A stretch of DNA of 41,070 bases from an uncultured Bacteroidia bacterium. GTDB taxonomy: Bacteria; Bacteroidota; Bacteroidia; Bacteroidales; UBA932. A program made the position numbers and the translations under genes. The stretch spans positions 1-41,070 of the forward strand of contig CACZWF010000006.1 in assembly GCA_902784785.1 (NCBI GenBank). The letters are read 5' to 3'. The notes under the pieces were generated by a model that was given only the letters and a program-made list of their open reading frames with translations, searched no databases and was not told the origin of the DNA. The first letter of the stretch is position 1, and each line of letters opens with the position of its first letter. Positions 26,834-34,239 of this stretch are shown here, piece after piece.

Positions 26834-28915
26834 ATGAAGAAAGTATTATTCTTGAATTTGTTGTTGGCCGTGCTGTTTTCCTGCCAGGCGCAGATTCCTG
26901 AACCGTCCGTTCCGGGTTATTCCGTAACAGCGGACGGCGGCCGTCAGCGTGTCTTGGTGAGTTGGACCGGTTCGGACCAGTCCATCAGCTCCATTTCCCT
27001 CACCATCAACAAAGAGAAGGGCGCCGTGCTCATCCCCACCGGCGGCAAGGCGGAAGGCAGTTATCTGCTGGAAGGCCTCGAAGAGAAATCCTATGACTGC
27101 GTGGTCGCCTTTGTCTCGGAAAGCGGCACGCAGATTCCGTCCGGGAACTTGAATTTCACGGTCTATGGTCCTAACTGGGAGTCGAAGCTGCCCTCGGGCG
27201 GACTGAAATCCAGTGATTCGTCGGGAGCGACGGTCACCATCAGACTCAACCCGGTGCAAAACGCCTACTACAAAGGCTACTCCGTCAGCTATACCGATGT
27301 CAAGGGCGTGAGCAAGACCCAGTTCATTCCCGCTTCCTCCGCTGCGGCGTTTTCTCTCCAAGGTGTCGCATCGGATATCGTGGCGAAGGCCGTCTATCAG
27401 CCCGACGCCACCCTCGGCGACGAGTTCTATGGTGCCGAATTTACGATTCCGTACACGCCTCCGACCCCGGGTGAATTCACGCCGAATCCCACCGTGGACG
27501 GCTACCGGGGCATTTGGTTCGACCTTGGTCAGGTGGAAGAGGGAGAAGAAGAATACGGCTCCAAGTATTCCGGTGGTCTGGGCTCCTATTCGATGAAACA
27601 CATCCCGATGGCCATATACGCTCCTGCCGTCAATAGGACTTACTTTGTGTATGGAGGAACGCCCAATTGCATTGAAGGCAAAACCACCCCTGAAGAGCAG
27701 GGCCGTCTGCTTTGTATGATCGGTTGCTATGATCACGACACCGGCCTGCTGCAGAAGCCCCGCATTGTGATGGACAAAACCGCCACCCCTCTGGGAAAAT
27801 CTGACAACGGCACAGGGCGCGTTTACGACCCGCACGACAACCCGACCGTCCAGATTGACAAGAACGGATACATCTTCGTTTTCGTGTCTGGCCGTTCCAC
27901 CAAACGCCACGGCGCCATCTTCCGCAGCCGCAAGCCTTACGACATCACCTCCTTCGAAACCATCAAGAATGATGATTTTATGGGCTATCCGCAGGTGATG
28001 TACCACCCCGACAAAGGATTTTTCCTCTTCTTTACCCGCTACGACGGCACGCGCCGGCTTTTCTACCGCACCTCGGAAGACGGTATCAACTGGCCGGGTC
28101 CGGTGGCTCCAAACGATTCGACCCAATATGAGTCTATGAAGTTGGCTTCCATCCACGCGGGCCAAACCAAATCCGGTCACTATCAGATCAGCAATATGTG
28201 GGGAACCAAGATCTGCACGGCTTTCAACCGTCACCCGAACGGCACCGTGAACAAACGTACCAATGTTTATTTCTTGCAGACGACCGACTGGGGTAAGACC
28301 TGGACGACGGCCGACGGAACCCCGGTGGAAGTCCCCGTCGTCAACTGGAATTCGAACTGTCTGGTGCGTGACTACCAGCACACGACCGAAACCCACAACT
28401 GCTACATCAAAGATGTGAACTTCGATGCCAAAGGCAATCCGCTCATCCTTTACCTGACCAGCCGCAACCACAAATCCGGTCCGTCCGGCGGCACCCGCCA
28501 ATGGCATGTCCTTCACTGGACCGGCTCCGAGTGGGATGAGAGCTTGATCACCACGTCCACTCACAACTATGATTCCGGCAGCATCTGGGTCGAAGGACAC
28601 GACTGGGTGGTGCTCGCTCCCACAGATGCGGGTCCCCAGTATTGGGGCGGGGGCGGAGAAGTCGTCCGCTGGCGTTCTACCGACGAGGGCAAGACCTGGG
28701 TTCGGGAGATGACCCTCACCAACTCCAGCAGAAACAATATGACCTATGTGCGTCGTCCTTGGTACGGAACGGACGGGTTCTATGCTTTCTGGGCCGACGG
28801 CAACACGATGACCTTGTCGAGATCCTACCTGTATTTCTGCAACAAGGCGGGAGCGGTGTTCCGTATGCCTTATAATATGGATGCGGAATGGGCGGCCCCC
28901 GAATTCATCCATTAA
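26834..28915 (+). CDS. BNR-type beta-propeller lipoprotein, candidate polysaccharide lyase or glycan hydrolase
   Basis: 693 residues with lipobox LFSC (MKKVLFLNLLLAVLFSC). The ATG at 26822 would add four residues. The N-terminal part (about 25-210) holds two fibronectin-like beta domains similar to DUF4998. From about 220, GYRGIWFDLGQ begins a large propeller-type domain of the BNR_4 kind, with HDNPTVQIDKNGYIFVFVSG, GYPQVMYHP, FFTRYDG, and repeated Ser-x-Asp-x-Gly-x-Thr-Trp-type blades (SEDGINWP, TTDWGKTWT, STDEGKTWV). Some beta-propeller proteins of this type are ulvan lyases (PL24/PL25). No other lyase is seen in this locus, although GH88, KduI and KduD need unsaturated uronates, so this is the best candidate for that role. 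The activity is inferred. Confidence 0.78.
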   Translation: MKKVLFLNLLLAVLFSCQAQIPEPSVPGYSVTADGGRQRVLVSWTGSDQSISSISLTINKEKGAVLIPTGGKAEGSYLLEGLEEKSYDCVVAFVSESGTQIPSGNLNFTVYGPNWESKLPSGGLKSSDSSGATVTIRLNPVQNAYYKGYSVSYTDVKGVSKTQFIPASSAAAFSLQGVASDIVAKAVYQPDATLGDEFYGAEFTIPYTPPTPGEFTPNPTVDGYRGIWFDLGQVEEGEEEYGSKYSGGLGSYSMKHIPMAIYAPAVNRTYFVYGGTPNCIEGKTTPEEQGRLLCMIGCYDHDTGLLQKPRIVMDKTATPLGKSDNGTGRVYDPHDNPTVQIDKNGYIFVFVSGRSTKRHGAIFRSRKPYDITSFETIKNDDFMGYPQVMYHPDKGFFLFFTRYDGTRRLFYRTSEDGINWPGPVAPNDSTQYESMKLASIHAGQTKSGHYQISNMWGTKICTAFNRHPNGTVNKRTNVYFLQTTDWGKTWTTADGTPVEVPVVNWNSNCLVRDYQHTTETHNCYIKDVNFDAKGNPLILYLTSRNHKSGPSGGTRQWHVLHWTGSEWDESLITTSTHNYDSGSIWVEGHDWVVLAPTDAGPQYWGGGGEVVRWRSTDEGKTWVREMTLTNSSRNNMTYVRRPWYGTDGFYAFWADGNTMTLSRSYLYFCNKAGAVFRMPYNMDAEWAAPEFIH

Positions 28916-28918
28916 TCA

Positions 28919-30487
28919 ATGACACCTAATATGATAGCCATTATGAAAAATTGTTTTACCCTCGTCAAACTCTTCCTGCTGACCATCTTGGGTTTTGCAG
29001 TGAGTTGCACGCCTGAAGTCAAACTCGACCTTTCCGACACGCAACTGACCATTGAAAGCGCGGGCGGAGTCCGGCAGGTCTCTATCAACGCCACCAATGC
29101 TTGGACGGCGGAAGTAACTTGCGGAGCCGACTGGCTGAGCGTGCAGACTTCCGAGAAATCCATCGTCATCACCGCCGCGCCGTCCCTTAGTCCGATGGCC
29201 CGGATGGGCATCGTCTGCGTCAAGTGCCAAGGACTGGTCAAGGAGATTGCCGTCACCCAACAGGCCGCTACCACGAAAGACCAGATTATTGCCAATGTCA
29301 GTACGCTCGACTTCGACAGCACCGGCGGTAGCCAGAACATCGCGGTCACGGCGAATGTCGCCGTTTCCGCCGCCTCCAGCGAAAATTGGCTGACCGTACA
29401 GAAGGTTTCCACACAGGAAACGACGACCACGTGGCAGGTCAAGGCTCCTTCCTATACGGGAAGCGATGTCAGAACCGCCACGATTACCTTTATGGGCGGG
29501 GAAGCCCCGGCGGTCAACGTGACCGTCACCCAGCAGCCGGCCGCCTACCTTTCCGCCGCTCCGGGCACGATTTCTGCCACGGAAGAAGGAGGCGTTTTCA
29601 ATGTCGAGGTCGTGGCTACGGTTGATTGGAGCGCTTCTTGCAGCCAGTCGTGGATCAATATGACTCCGACCAGCGGACAGAAAAACCAGAAAGTGCAACT
29701 GTCTGTCAATGTCAGCGCCAACGCGTCTGAAGACGCGCGTACAGGCAAAATCACGCTCAGCGGCGGGGGACTGACCTTTGTCATTAACATCACCCAAAGC
29801 GGGAAACCGGTTCCGCCGGAGGAAGTGACGCTGCTGGCCACCTGGCGTTGCGACGACGCCACCTATGTGGAAACCCATTCCCCCGACTGGTCGACCGATG
29901 GCGCCAATGAATATAGCCACGGAAATGGATTGGGCATCGCGCTTCCTGAAACGGGCGCTCCCACCGGCACCCAGATGAAGTGGGTGCGGAATACCGCAAC
30001 GTCCTTAATCCTGAACTATATCACTGCGGCTGAAGGCCACTACGCCGTGAAATCCGCAGGGGCTCTGGACGGGTATCTGTTTACGGTTCCCGGACAGAAT
30101 CTCACCGCAGGCCAGGTCATCAGGATGGATGCCGCCATTGCGATAACCAGCTCCGCTCCCAAGAACTGGGTTATCAAGTTCCGCACATCCGAGTCGGCAG
30201 CCTGGACGATTGGAGACAGCGCGACCACCTTTACCACCAATAGCGGGCAAACGGCTTTTATGCAGTGTGCCGGAGAAAAAGTCTATACGAAAGCGGCCCG
30301 CTTCCAAGGTTCCTATACGGTTCCCGCAACGGTTTCCAACGCTACGCTTCAAGTCTTTGTCTGCGCGGCGGACGGGGAAACCCTCAGTGGTGGTGGCCAG
30401 GGATCCAAATCCACAGTGCGCTTGATTCCGCTTAGTGACGCCGATGGCAATGAGGAGTATCCCGGTCCTCGCATCACCATCAAGTAA
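28919..30487 (+). CDS. Triple-BACON lipoprotein with C-terminal beta-sandwich
   Basis: 522 residues from the first ATG; starts at 28931 or 28943 (MKNCFTLVK) are equally possible and keep the lipobox AVSC. Three BACON domains in series (about 35-118, 120-212 and 214-300) each show the pattern of a beta strand, a W-x-x-x-x-x-x-x-W-L/I segment and a closing VTQQ/ITQS. A C-terminal domain of about 215 residues follows, starting LLATWRCDD. BACON domains are common in surface glycan- or mucin-binding Bacteroidota proteins, so this is a likely second surface-binding protein of the PUL. It is the last gene of the operon; hairpins and a T-rich terminator follow. Confidence 0.8.
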   Translation: MTPNMIAIMKNCFTLVKLFLLTILGFAVSCTPEVKLDLSDTQLTIESAGGVRQVSINATNAWTAEVTCGADWLSVQTSEKSIVITAAPSLSPMARMGIVCVKCQGLVKEIAVTQQAATTKDQIIANVSTLDFDSTGGSQNIAVTANVAVSAASSENWLTVQKVSTQETTTTWQVKAPSYTGSDVRTATITFMGGEAPAVNVTVTQQPAAYLSAAPGTISATEEGGVFNVEVVATVDWSASCSQSWINMTPTSGQKNQKVQLSVNVSANASEDARTGKITLSGGGLTFVINITQSGKPVPPEEVTLLATWRCDDATYVETHSPDWSTDGANEYSHGNGLGIALPETGAPTGTQMKWVRNTATSLILNYITAAEGHYAVKSAGALDGYLFTVPGQNLTAGQVIRMDAAIAITSSAPKNWVIKFRTSESAAWTIGDSATTFTTNSGQTAFMQCAGEKVYTKAARFQGSYTVPATVSNATLQVFVCAADGETLSGGGQGSKSTVRLIPLSDADGNEEYPGPRITIK

Positions 30488-30502
30488 CGGAATTTCCGTT
30501 AC
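30484..30502. repeat. Perfect palindrome at the end of the PUL operon
   Basis: GTAACGGAA (30484-30492), one T, TTCCGTTAC (30494-30502). The stop codon of the last PUL gene lies inside the left arm. There is no T-run after it. It could be an mRNA 3'-end protection hairpin or a protein-binding site. Confidence 0.5.
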
Positions 30503-30518
30503 CCTACGAATCTAAAAG

Positions 30519-30543
30519 TCACCCCCGGCCTGATCGGGGGTCT
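30519..30543. repeat. Palindromic repeat, copy D (half element)
   Basis: ACCCCCG / CGGGGGT arms around GCCTGAT (30521-30541), preceded by GTC. It is the same half element as found in copies A, B and C near 33391-33912, so it belongs to a family dispersed in this genome. Confidence 0.65.
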
Positions 30544-30552
30544 CACTATGTC

Positions 30553-30580
30553 GAAAGTCCCTTCTCAAGGAGGGACTTTC
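30553..30580. repeat. Inverted repeat in the PUL 3' region
   Basis: GAAAGTCCCT (30553-30562) pairs perfectly with AGGGACTTTC (30571-30580) over an 8-nt loop. It is followed by TGCATTTTA rather than a continuous T-run, so it may be a weak terminator on its own. Confidence 0.5.
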
Positions 30581-30608
30581 TGCATTTTACCCGGGTTTTC
30601 GCTCAAGG

Positions 30609-30632
30609 TCCCCCTTCCGAGGGGATTTTTTT
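30609..30632 (+). terminator. Hairpin terminator of the PUL operon
   Basis: TCCCC (30609-30613) with GGGGA (30621-30625), a 7-nt loop, and seven T residues at 30626-30632. It is about 120 bp after the last PUL gene. Confidence 0.65.
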
Positions 30633-30829
30633 AGTTCGATGGTTTAACCAGAAGGATGGCATCAACGCTGCCATCAAGGCGCTTCAAACGAAGGATTCGA
30701 TATTCTTTCATCGATTTCTAAAAAAACAAGGACATTAATCCTTATATTAATACATATACTAATTGAGGTGGTATACTTTTGCATTCAAATAGTAAAACTA
30801 CCATATTTGAACCTTCCTTTGTCAAGAAA
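30633..30829. other. AT-rich intergenic stretch between operons
   Basis: Part of the gene-free stretch 30488-30829. After the terminator the sequence becomes AT-rich. It holds a 6-bp inverted repeat GATGGC/GCCATC (30655-30675), a weak inverted repeat AAGGA/TCCTT near 30727-30743, and a promoter-like box at 30774. A 26-codon minus-strand frame from about 30711 was seen but has no support. Nothing else was recognised. Confidence 0.5.
30774..30781 (+). promoter_or_regulatory. Probable -7 box for the fourth small-protein/lipoprotein unit
   Basis: TACTTTTG matches TAnnTTTG. No convincing TTTG is found 19-21 bases upstream, so this is a partial promoter match. The AT-rich surroundings and its position before 30830 and 30952 fit. 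Confidence 0.45.
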
Positions 30830-30940
30830 ATGAGGTCTCAAACCCTTTCCATCTGCTTGTGCGCCACCTTGACGGGTGGCTGTGCGGTCGCCTACATCCT
30901 TCGTAAGATAGTGGGTGGGGTGGGTATTATGGTTTATTAA
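30830..30940 (+). CDS. Possible 36-residue hydrophobic peptide
   Basis: ATG at 30830 to TAA at 30938-30940. The peptide is mostly small and hydrophobic residues with three Cys and two Gly-Gly pairs (TGGC, VGGV), and it ends IMVY. It ends 11 bp before the next small gene. It could be a leader peptide, a small membrane peptide or a chance frame. Nothing else in the window resembles it. Confidence 0.25.
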   Translation: MRSQTLSICLCATLTGGCAVAYILRKIVGGVGIMVY

Positions 30941-30951
30941 TCAGCAGTATA

Positions 30952-31110
30952 ATGAAAAGAACCATCAAACAAGCAATCAATTACGAAAGTCCCCTCGTGC
31001 TCTGGGTGCAGAACCTCGACGTGGAGGGCGTAGCGCTCTGCGCGAGCAACAACGCCTATGGCGAAAACATCGACTGGGGCGACGACGAAGGTCCGGACTA
31101 CGAAGGCTAA
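30952..31110 (+). CDS. Small acidic-tailed protein (52 aa), divergent family member 4
   Basis: 52 residues, function unknown. It starts MKRTIKQAINYESPL (basic start, Tyr then Ser-Pro) and ends in an acidic tail with one Trp, IDWGDDEGPDYEG. The order of features is the same as in the EEEW proteins, but the tail has Trp before the acidic run instead of after it, so relationship is likely but not certain. The middle reads LDVEGVALCAS. It is 138 bp upstream of a fimbrillin-like lipoprotein gene; this gap is longer than in the other three units and has no recognised gene. Confidence 0.6.
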   Translation: MKRTIKQAINYESPLVLWVQNLDVEGVALCASNNAYGENIDWGDDEGPDYEG

Positions 31111-31248
31111 GGCATCGAATGGGACTGAGCCGTCCCGTGGTGCCGTCCTGCCAATGCCAATGCTCTCCGACGGGCTGCGGTCAAGACGAAGCAAGCCTAG
31201 GCTTAGCCAATGAAACAGAATTGAAGAACAGAATAAAAATCAGACAAT

Positions 31249-33336
31249 ATGATGCAGAATAGTAGTTTATTCTCCTCCTGCGCAGGCTTCTGTAGTGCCC
31301 TTGCGCTCCTTTTCGCCTTGTTCTCCTGCAACAAGTCCTCCGACCTGTCCGGTCTGGACGGAGACGGCGTGTTGACTACGGGCCAATCCTCGGAGCCGAA
31401 AGTGATTCGCTACGAGCGTATCGGCGTCGGCGTGGACGGTCAGCCGCAGTCTTCTGCACAGGCTGTCGCAGCCGACGGCACGAAGGTAACTTTCGACGAG
31501 ACGAGCGGTTCATTCAGCTGGCAGGGAACGGATCTCATCCGCGTCCAGCGTTCGGAGAACGCGGCCGTTGATGTCGCTATCGAGACCTCCGGCAGCGCCG
31601 CCAGCGTCGAGGTTCCTCTCATCGGCACGGAGACCCGTGCCGGCTTCGCCTATTACCCCGCGTCCATCCAGCCCGATACGGATGTCACCGCCGTCGGCAG
31701 CACCTCGCTCGAGATTCCCGACACCTACAGCGACTACGCCTATCCCTACGCCCCGACCCCGATGCTCGCAGTTCAGACGGATGCCCACGGCGTCGTAGGC
31801 TCCATCCTCAATTTCCAGCACCTCGGCGGCCTGATGCTGCTCACGGTGAATGTCGACTCCGACGTCACCTCCAGTGTCACCAAGATCAAGGTCACCTTCG
31901 ACAAGCGCGTCTGCGGTGATTTCACGGCCACGGTTAGTGGCGGTTATTACCAGATTGCCACCGACAGTTCCTCGGACAACAAGTCCATCACCTACAATCT
32001 CGCCACCCCGGTGGCCCCCGGCGGTAGCCAGAAAATCTTCGTGCCGCTTCCTGTCGGCACCTATACGGTCAGAAATGTCTTAGGCTATGATGCAGACGGT
32101 GCCTTAGTCTCCGTTACCACTACGGCCAGTGCCTCCCGGACTCTCGCCCGCAAGGGCGGCAGGAAAGTCAGCGTGACGATGGAGAAATTCACGGACTACA
32201 CGGTTTATAACCTCGTCTATGGCACGGGCAACTGCATTATCGATGCCGGAACTGAGGCTAACCGTACCGTGACTTTCGATGCCACCCCTTATGAAGCGGA
32301 TGCTGATTACCTTTATACGACAACGAAGGCCAAATTTCACGTAGGTTACGAAAAGGCTCCCGTCTCCGCCAAAGTCCTTTGGTACGAAGGCGGCATCAGT
32401 TTCGCCGATGCTGCCAATGCCGCCAGCCTCAATACCAATACATACGAGGTGACAGTCTCCGGCATCTCCGGTACCGGCAACTGCGTCGTCGGCCTGTACA
32501 ACGAGAGCAATGAGATTGTCTGGTCTTTCCATATCTGGTCTCCCGGTTGGAACCCCACCACGACCGACACGCGCAACTACAATGGCTATACCGTGATGGG
32601 TGCATCCCTCGGTGCGATGAACGCTTACCCGAATGCAGCTTCCGCTACGCTCGCCAACGCCTGCGGTATGTACTACCAGTGGGGCAGGAAGGACCCGCTC
32701 GGCCGCAGTTCCGGTTCCGGCACCACCCTCACGACCATGACCGCCGTAAACGGAAGTGTCCCTTCGACGGCATCGGCCGGCATCATCGAGGTTGACAATG
32801 CCGCCATCGGCACCGCCAATTCAGTCGCCGACCATATCGCCTACAGTATCAAGAATCCCCACATGTTCATCAAGTATAATTTCGTTCCTCAAGTTTGGTT
32901 CTCGACTCATACTACCTATACTTATACCGACGCCAATTGGGACAATAAGTTGTGGGGTACGCTTTACAACGGTTCTACATACACACAAAACGGCAAGACG
33001 ATTTTCGACCCCTGTCCCGCCGGTTGGAAGGTCGCCACTACGGGTCAGGTATTTGCCAATTGTACCACCACCAGTACAAATGGTAAGGGTCGTAATGTCA
33101 CCCAGGTCGGCAGCACTCCCATTACCGACTTTATCGCCTATTCGGGGGCCCGCAGCTATAATGCCGGTACGGTCAACTATGTCGCCAACGGCGGCTACTA
33201 TTGGTCGTCTTGTCAGTCCGGTTCGTCCAACTACCCGGGGCAGTCTATGCTCGCCAACAACGCGAACTTCCAGCCAACGAGCGGCTACGGCCGGGCTTAC
33301 GGGTATCCTGTCCGTTGTGTCCGCCTCCAGAATTAA
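31249..33336 (+). CDS. Fimbrillin-like lipoprotein with C-terminal FISUMP-type domain
   Basis: 695 residues. The signal peptide ends LFALFSC (lipobox). A fimbrillin-like region at about 45-305 carries the KVTFDETSGSFSWQGTDLI block, the equivalent of KTxFGxxxGxxYPVxW in the other lipoproteins, plus a LNFQHLGGLMLLTV strand typical of this fold. A middle beta domain at about 320-435 follows. The C-terminal 260 residues have YYQWGRKDPLG, FDPCPAGWKV, GYYWSS and YPVRCVRL, a pattern seen in Bacteroidota and Fibrobacter 'major paralogous' (FISUMP-like) surface domains. Probable adhesin or surface-structure subunit. It is followed by convergent tsaB, with a palindromic repeat between them. Confidence 0.8.
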   Translation: MMQNSSLFSSCAGFCSALALLFALFSCNKSSDLSGLDGDGVLTTGQSSEPKVIRYERIGVGVDGQPQSSAQAVAADGTKVTFDETSGSFSWQGTDLIRVQRSENAAVDVAIETSGSAASVEVPLIGTETRAGFAYYPASIQPDTDVTAVGSTSLEIPDTYSDYAYPYAPTPMLAVQTDAHGVVGSILNFQHLGGLMLLTVNVDSDVTSSVTKIKVTFDKRVCGDFTATVSGGYYQIATDSSSDNKSITYNLATPVAPGGSQKIFVPLPVGTYTVRNVLGYDADGALVSVTTTASASRTLARKGGRKVSVTMEKFTDYTVYNLVYGTGNCIIDAGTEANRTVTFDATPYEADADYLYTTTKAKFHVGYEKAPVSAKVLWYEGGISFADAANAASLNTNTYEVTVSGISGTGNCVVGLYNESNEIVWSFHIWSPGWNPTTTDTRNYNGYTVMGASLGAMNAYPNAASATLANACGMYYQWGRKDPLGRSSGSGTTLTTMTAVNGSVPSTASAGIIEVDNAAIGTANSVADHIAYSIKNPHMFIKYNFVPQVWFSTHTTYTYTDANWDNKLWGTLYNGSTYTQNGKTIFDPCPAGWKVATTGQVFANCTTTSTNGKGRNVTQVGSTPITDFIAYSGARSYNAGTVNYVANGGYYWSSCQSGSSNYPGQSMLANNANFQPTSGYGRAYGYPVRCVRLQN

Positions 33337-33390
33337 CATAGAACCCGGCCAGGCCGTTGCGCGACATTTTTTGGATGTTCGCAAGGGGAT

Positions 33391-33467
33391 GGGATGCCTG
33401 GTCGGAGCCGGGCATGACGACAAAGGCCCCGGCTGTGACGGAGACGTCGTCCCCGACCTGATCGGGG
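33391..33467. repeat. Compound palindromic repeat, copy A (intergenic)
   Basis: Two hairpins in one unit: ATGCCTGG / CCGGGCAT (33394-33415) and CCCCGA / TCGGGG (33451-33467). It lies between the convergent ends of the 31249 gene and tsaB. Copy B has the same two-part layout and similar length. It could serve as a bidirectional terminator. Confidence 0.75.
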
Positions 33468-33469
33468 GG

Positions 33470-34228
33470 CTAAAACAATTTCTTGGGGGTAGTGGCGACG
33501 AAGTCTTTGAGGTAGAAGGGCTCGAAATAAGCCACGTCTTCGAAAGCGCCGCGGTCGAAGGCCTGCTGCGCGAGGCCTGCCATCGCATCGGCGCGGGGCT
33601 GCGTCTGCACAAAACGCCAAAGGGATGCCCGGTCGGGGCCGGGCATGACGCCTTGAGGGGCTGCGGCCAGCCCGTCACCCCCGGCTTGACCGGGGGTCTG
33701 TGCCAACAGCCGTTGGCATTTGTCGGCGGCGTCCCCGATAAAGAGGATGGCGCGGCCGTCAAGGTCTGTGTCGAATTTGTCCTGCCCGACAATCAGCGCG
33801 CGGACTGGGGTTGTCCCATCAGACGTGTACACCGCCGTATAGACTTCGTCGCGGCGCGCGTCAATTACCGGGATGATCGCATCGTAGTGCAGCCCGTCAC
33901 CCCCGACCTGATGCAGTGCCTGTGCGACCAAGATGTCCAGCGTACCGACGGCCAGCAGCGGCAGTCCGGCGCCAAAACACAGCCCTTTGGCGGAACTTAC
34001 GCCCACACGCAAGCCGGTATAGGAGCCCGGTCCCTTGCTGACGCATACGGCATCGCAGTCTTGGATCCGCAGGTCTCTTTCCTTGAGGAGTTCATCGATC
34101 AGCACGGCCGTCATCGCCGCGTGCGAACGCGGCACCGCCGACTCTTTATAAGCCACGCATTTTCCGTTTTCGCCGATGGCGACAGAACAAAGCGCCGCCG
34201 AAGTTTCAATCAAAAGAATCCTTGCCAC
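33470..34228 (-). CDS. tsaB: tRNA threonylcarbamoyladenosine synthesis protein TsaB, with repeat-encoded inserts
   Basis: 252 residues, cytoplasmic, ASKHA-fold partner of TsaD and TsaE in forming t6A at position 37 of ANN-decoding tRNAs. It starts GTG at 34228 (ARILLIETSAALCSVAIG); no ATG is near. Family motifs: SHAAMTAVLIDELL, GPGSYTGLRVGVSSAKGLCFG, VIDARRDEVYTAVY and FEDVAYFEPFYLKDFVATTPKKL. Members from related bacteria are generally shorter, around 230 residues. The excess comes from about 25 residues at 178-203 and about 7 at 106-112, both encoded by palindromic repeat DNA that stays in frame. It starts 11 bp after cvpA on the same strand. The protein is probably functional because both conserved ends are intact. 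Confidence 0.92.
   Translation of the reverse strand: MARILLIETSAALCSVAIGENGKCVAYKESAVPRSHAAMTAVLIDELLKERDLRIQDCDAVCVSKGPGSYTGLRVGVSSAKGLCFGAGLPLLAVGTLDILVAQALHQVGGDGLHYDAIIPVIDARRDEVYTAVYTSDGTTPVRALIVGQDKFDTDLDGRAILFIGDAADKCQRLLAQTPGQAGGDGLAAAPQGVMPGPDRASLWRFVQTQPRADAMAGLAQQAFDRGAFEDVAYFEPFYLKDFVATTPKKLF
33622..33697. repeat. Compound palindromic repeat, copy B (inside tsaB)
   Basis: ATGCCCGG / CCGGGCAT (33625-33646) and ACCCCCGG / CCGGGGGT (33677-33697), both perfect 8-bp stems. It is read through by tsaB, giving an insert rich in Gly, Pro and Ala (APQGVMPGPDRAS among others) between conserved TsaB segments. Confidence 0.8.
33892..33912. repeat. Partial palindromic repeat, copy C (inside tsaB)
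   Basis: Shares the 16-mer CAGCCCGTCACCCCCG with copy B (the second hairpin and its flank), then ACCTGAT as in copies A and D, but lacks the right arm. In tsaB it encodes HQVGGDGL between AQAL and HYDAI. Confidence 0.65.
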
Positions 34229-34239
34229 AACCCACTCTA

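Noticed and set aside
30600..30720. A 26-codon minus-strand frame starting near 30711
   Set aside because: Too short, no partner gene and no promoter match. It overlaps hairpin-forming intergenic DNA and ends near the terminator.
33391..33912. CRISPR array
   Set aside because: The repeats are palindromic, irregularly spaced and partly inside a conserved gene; there are no uniform spacers and no cas genes.
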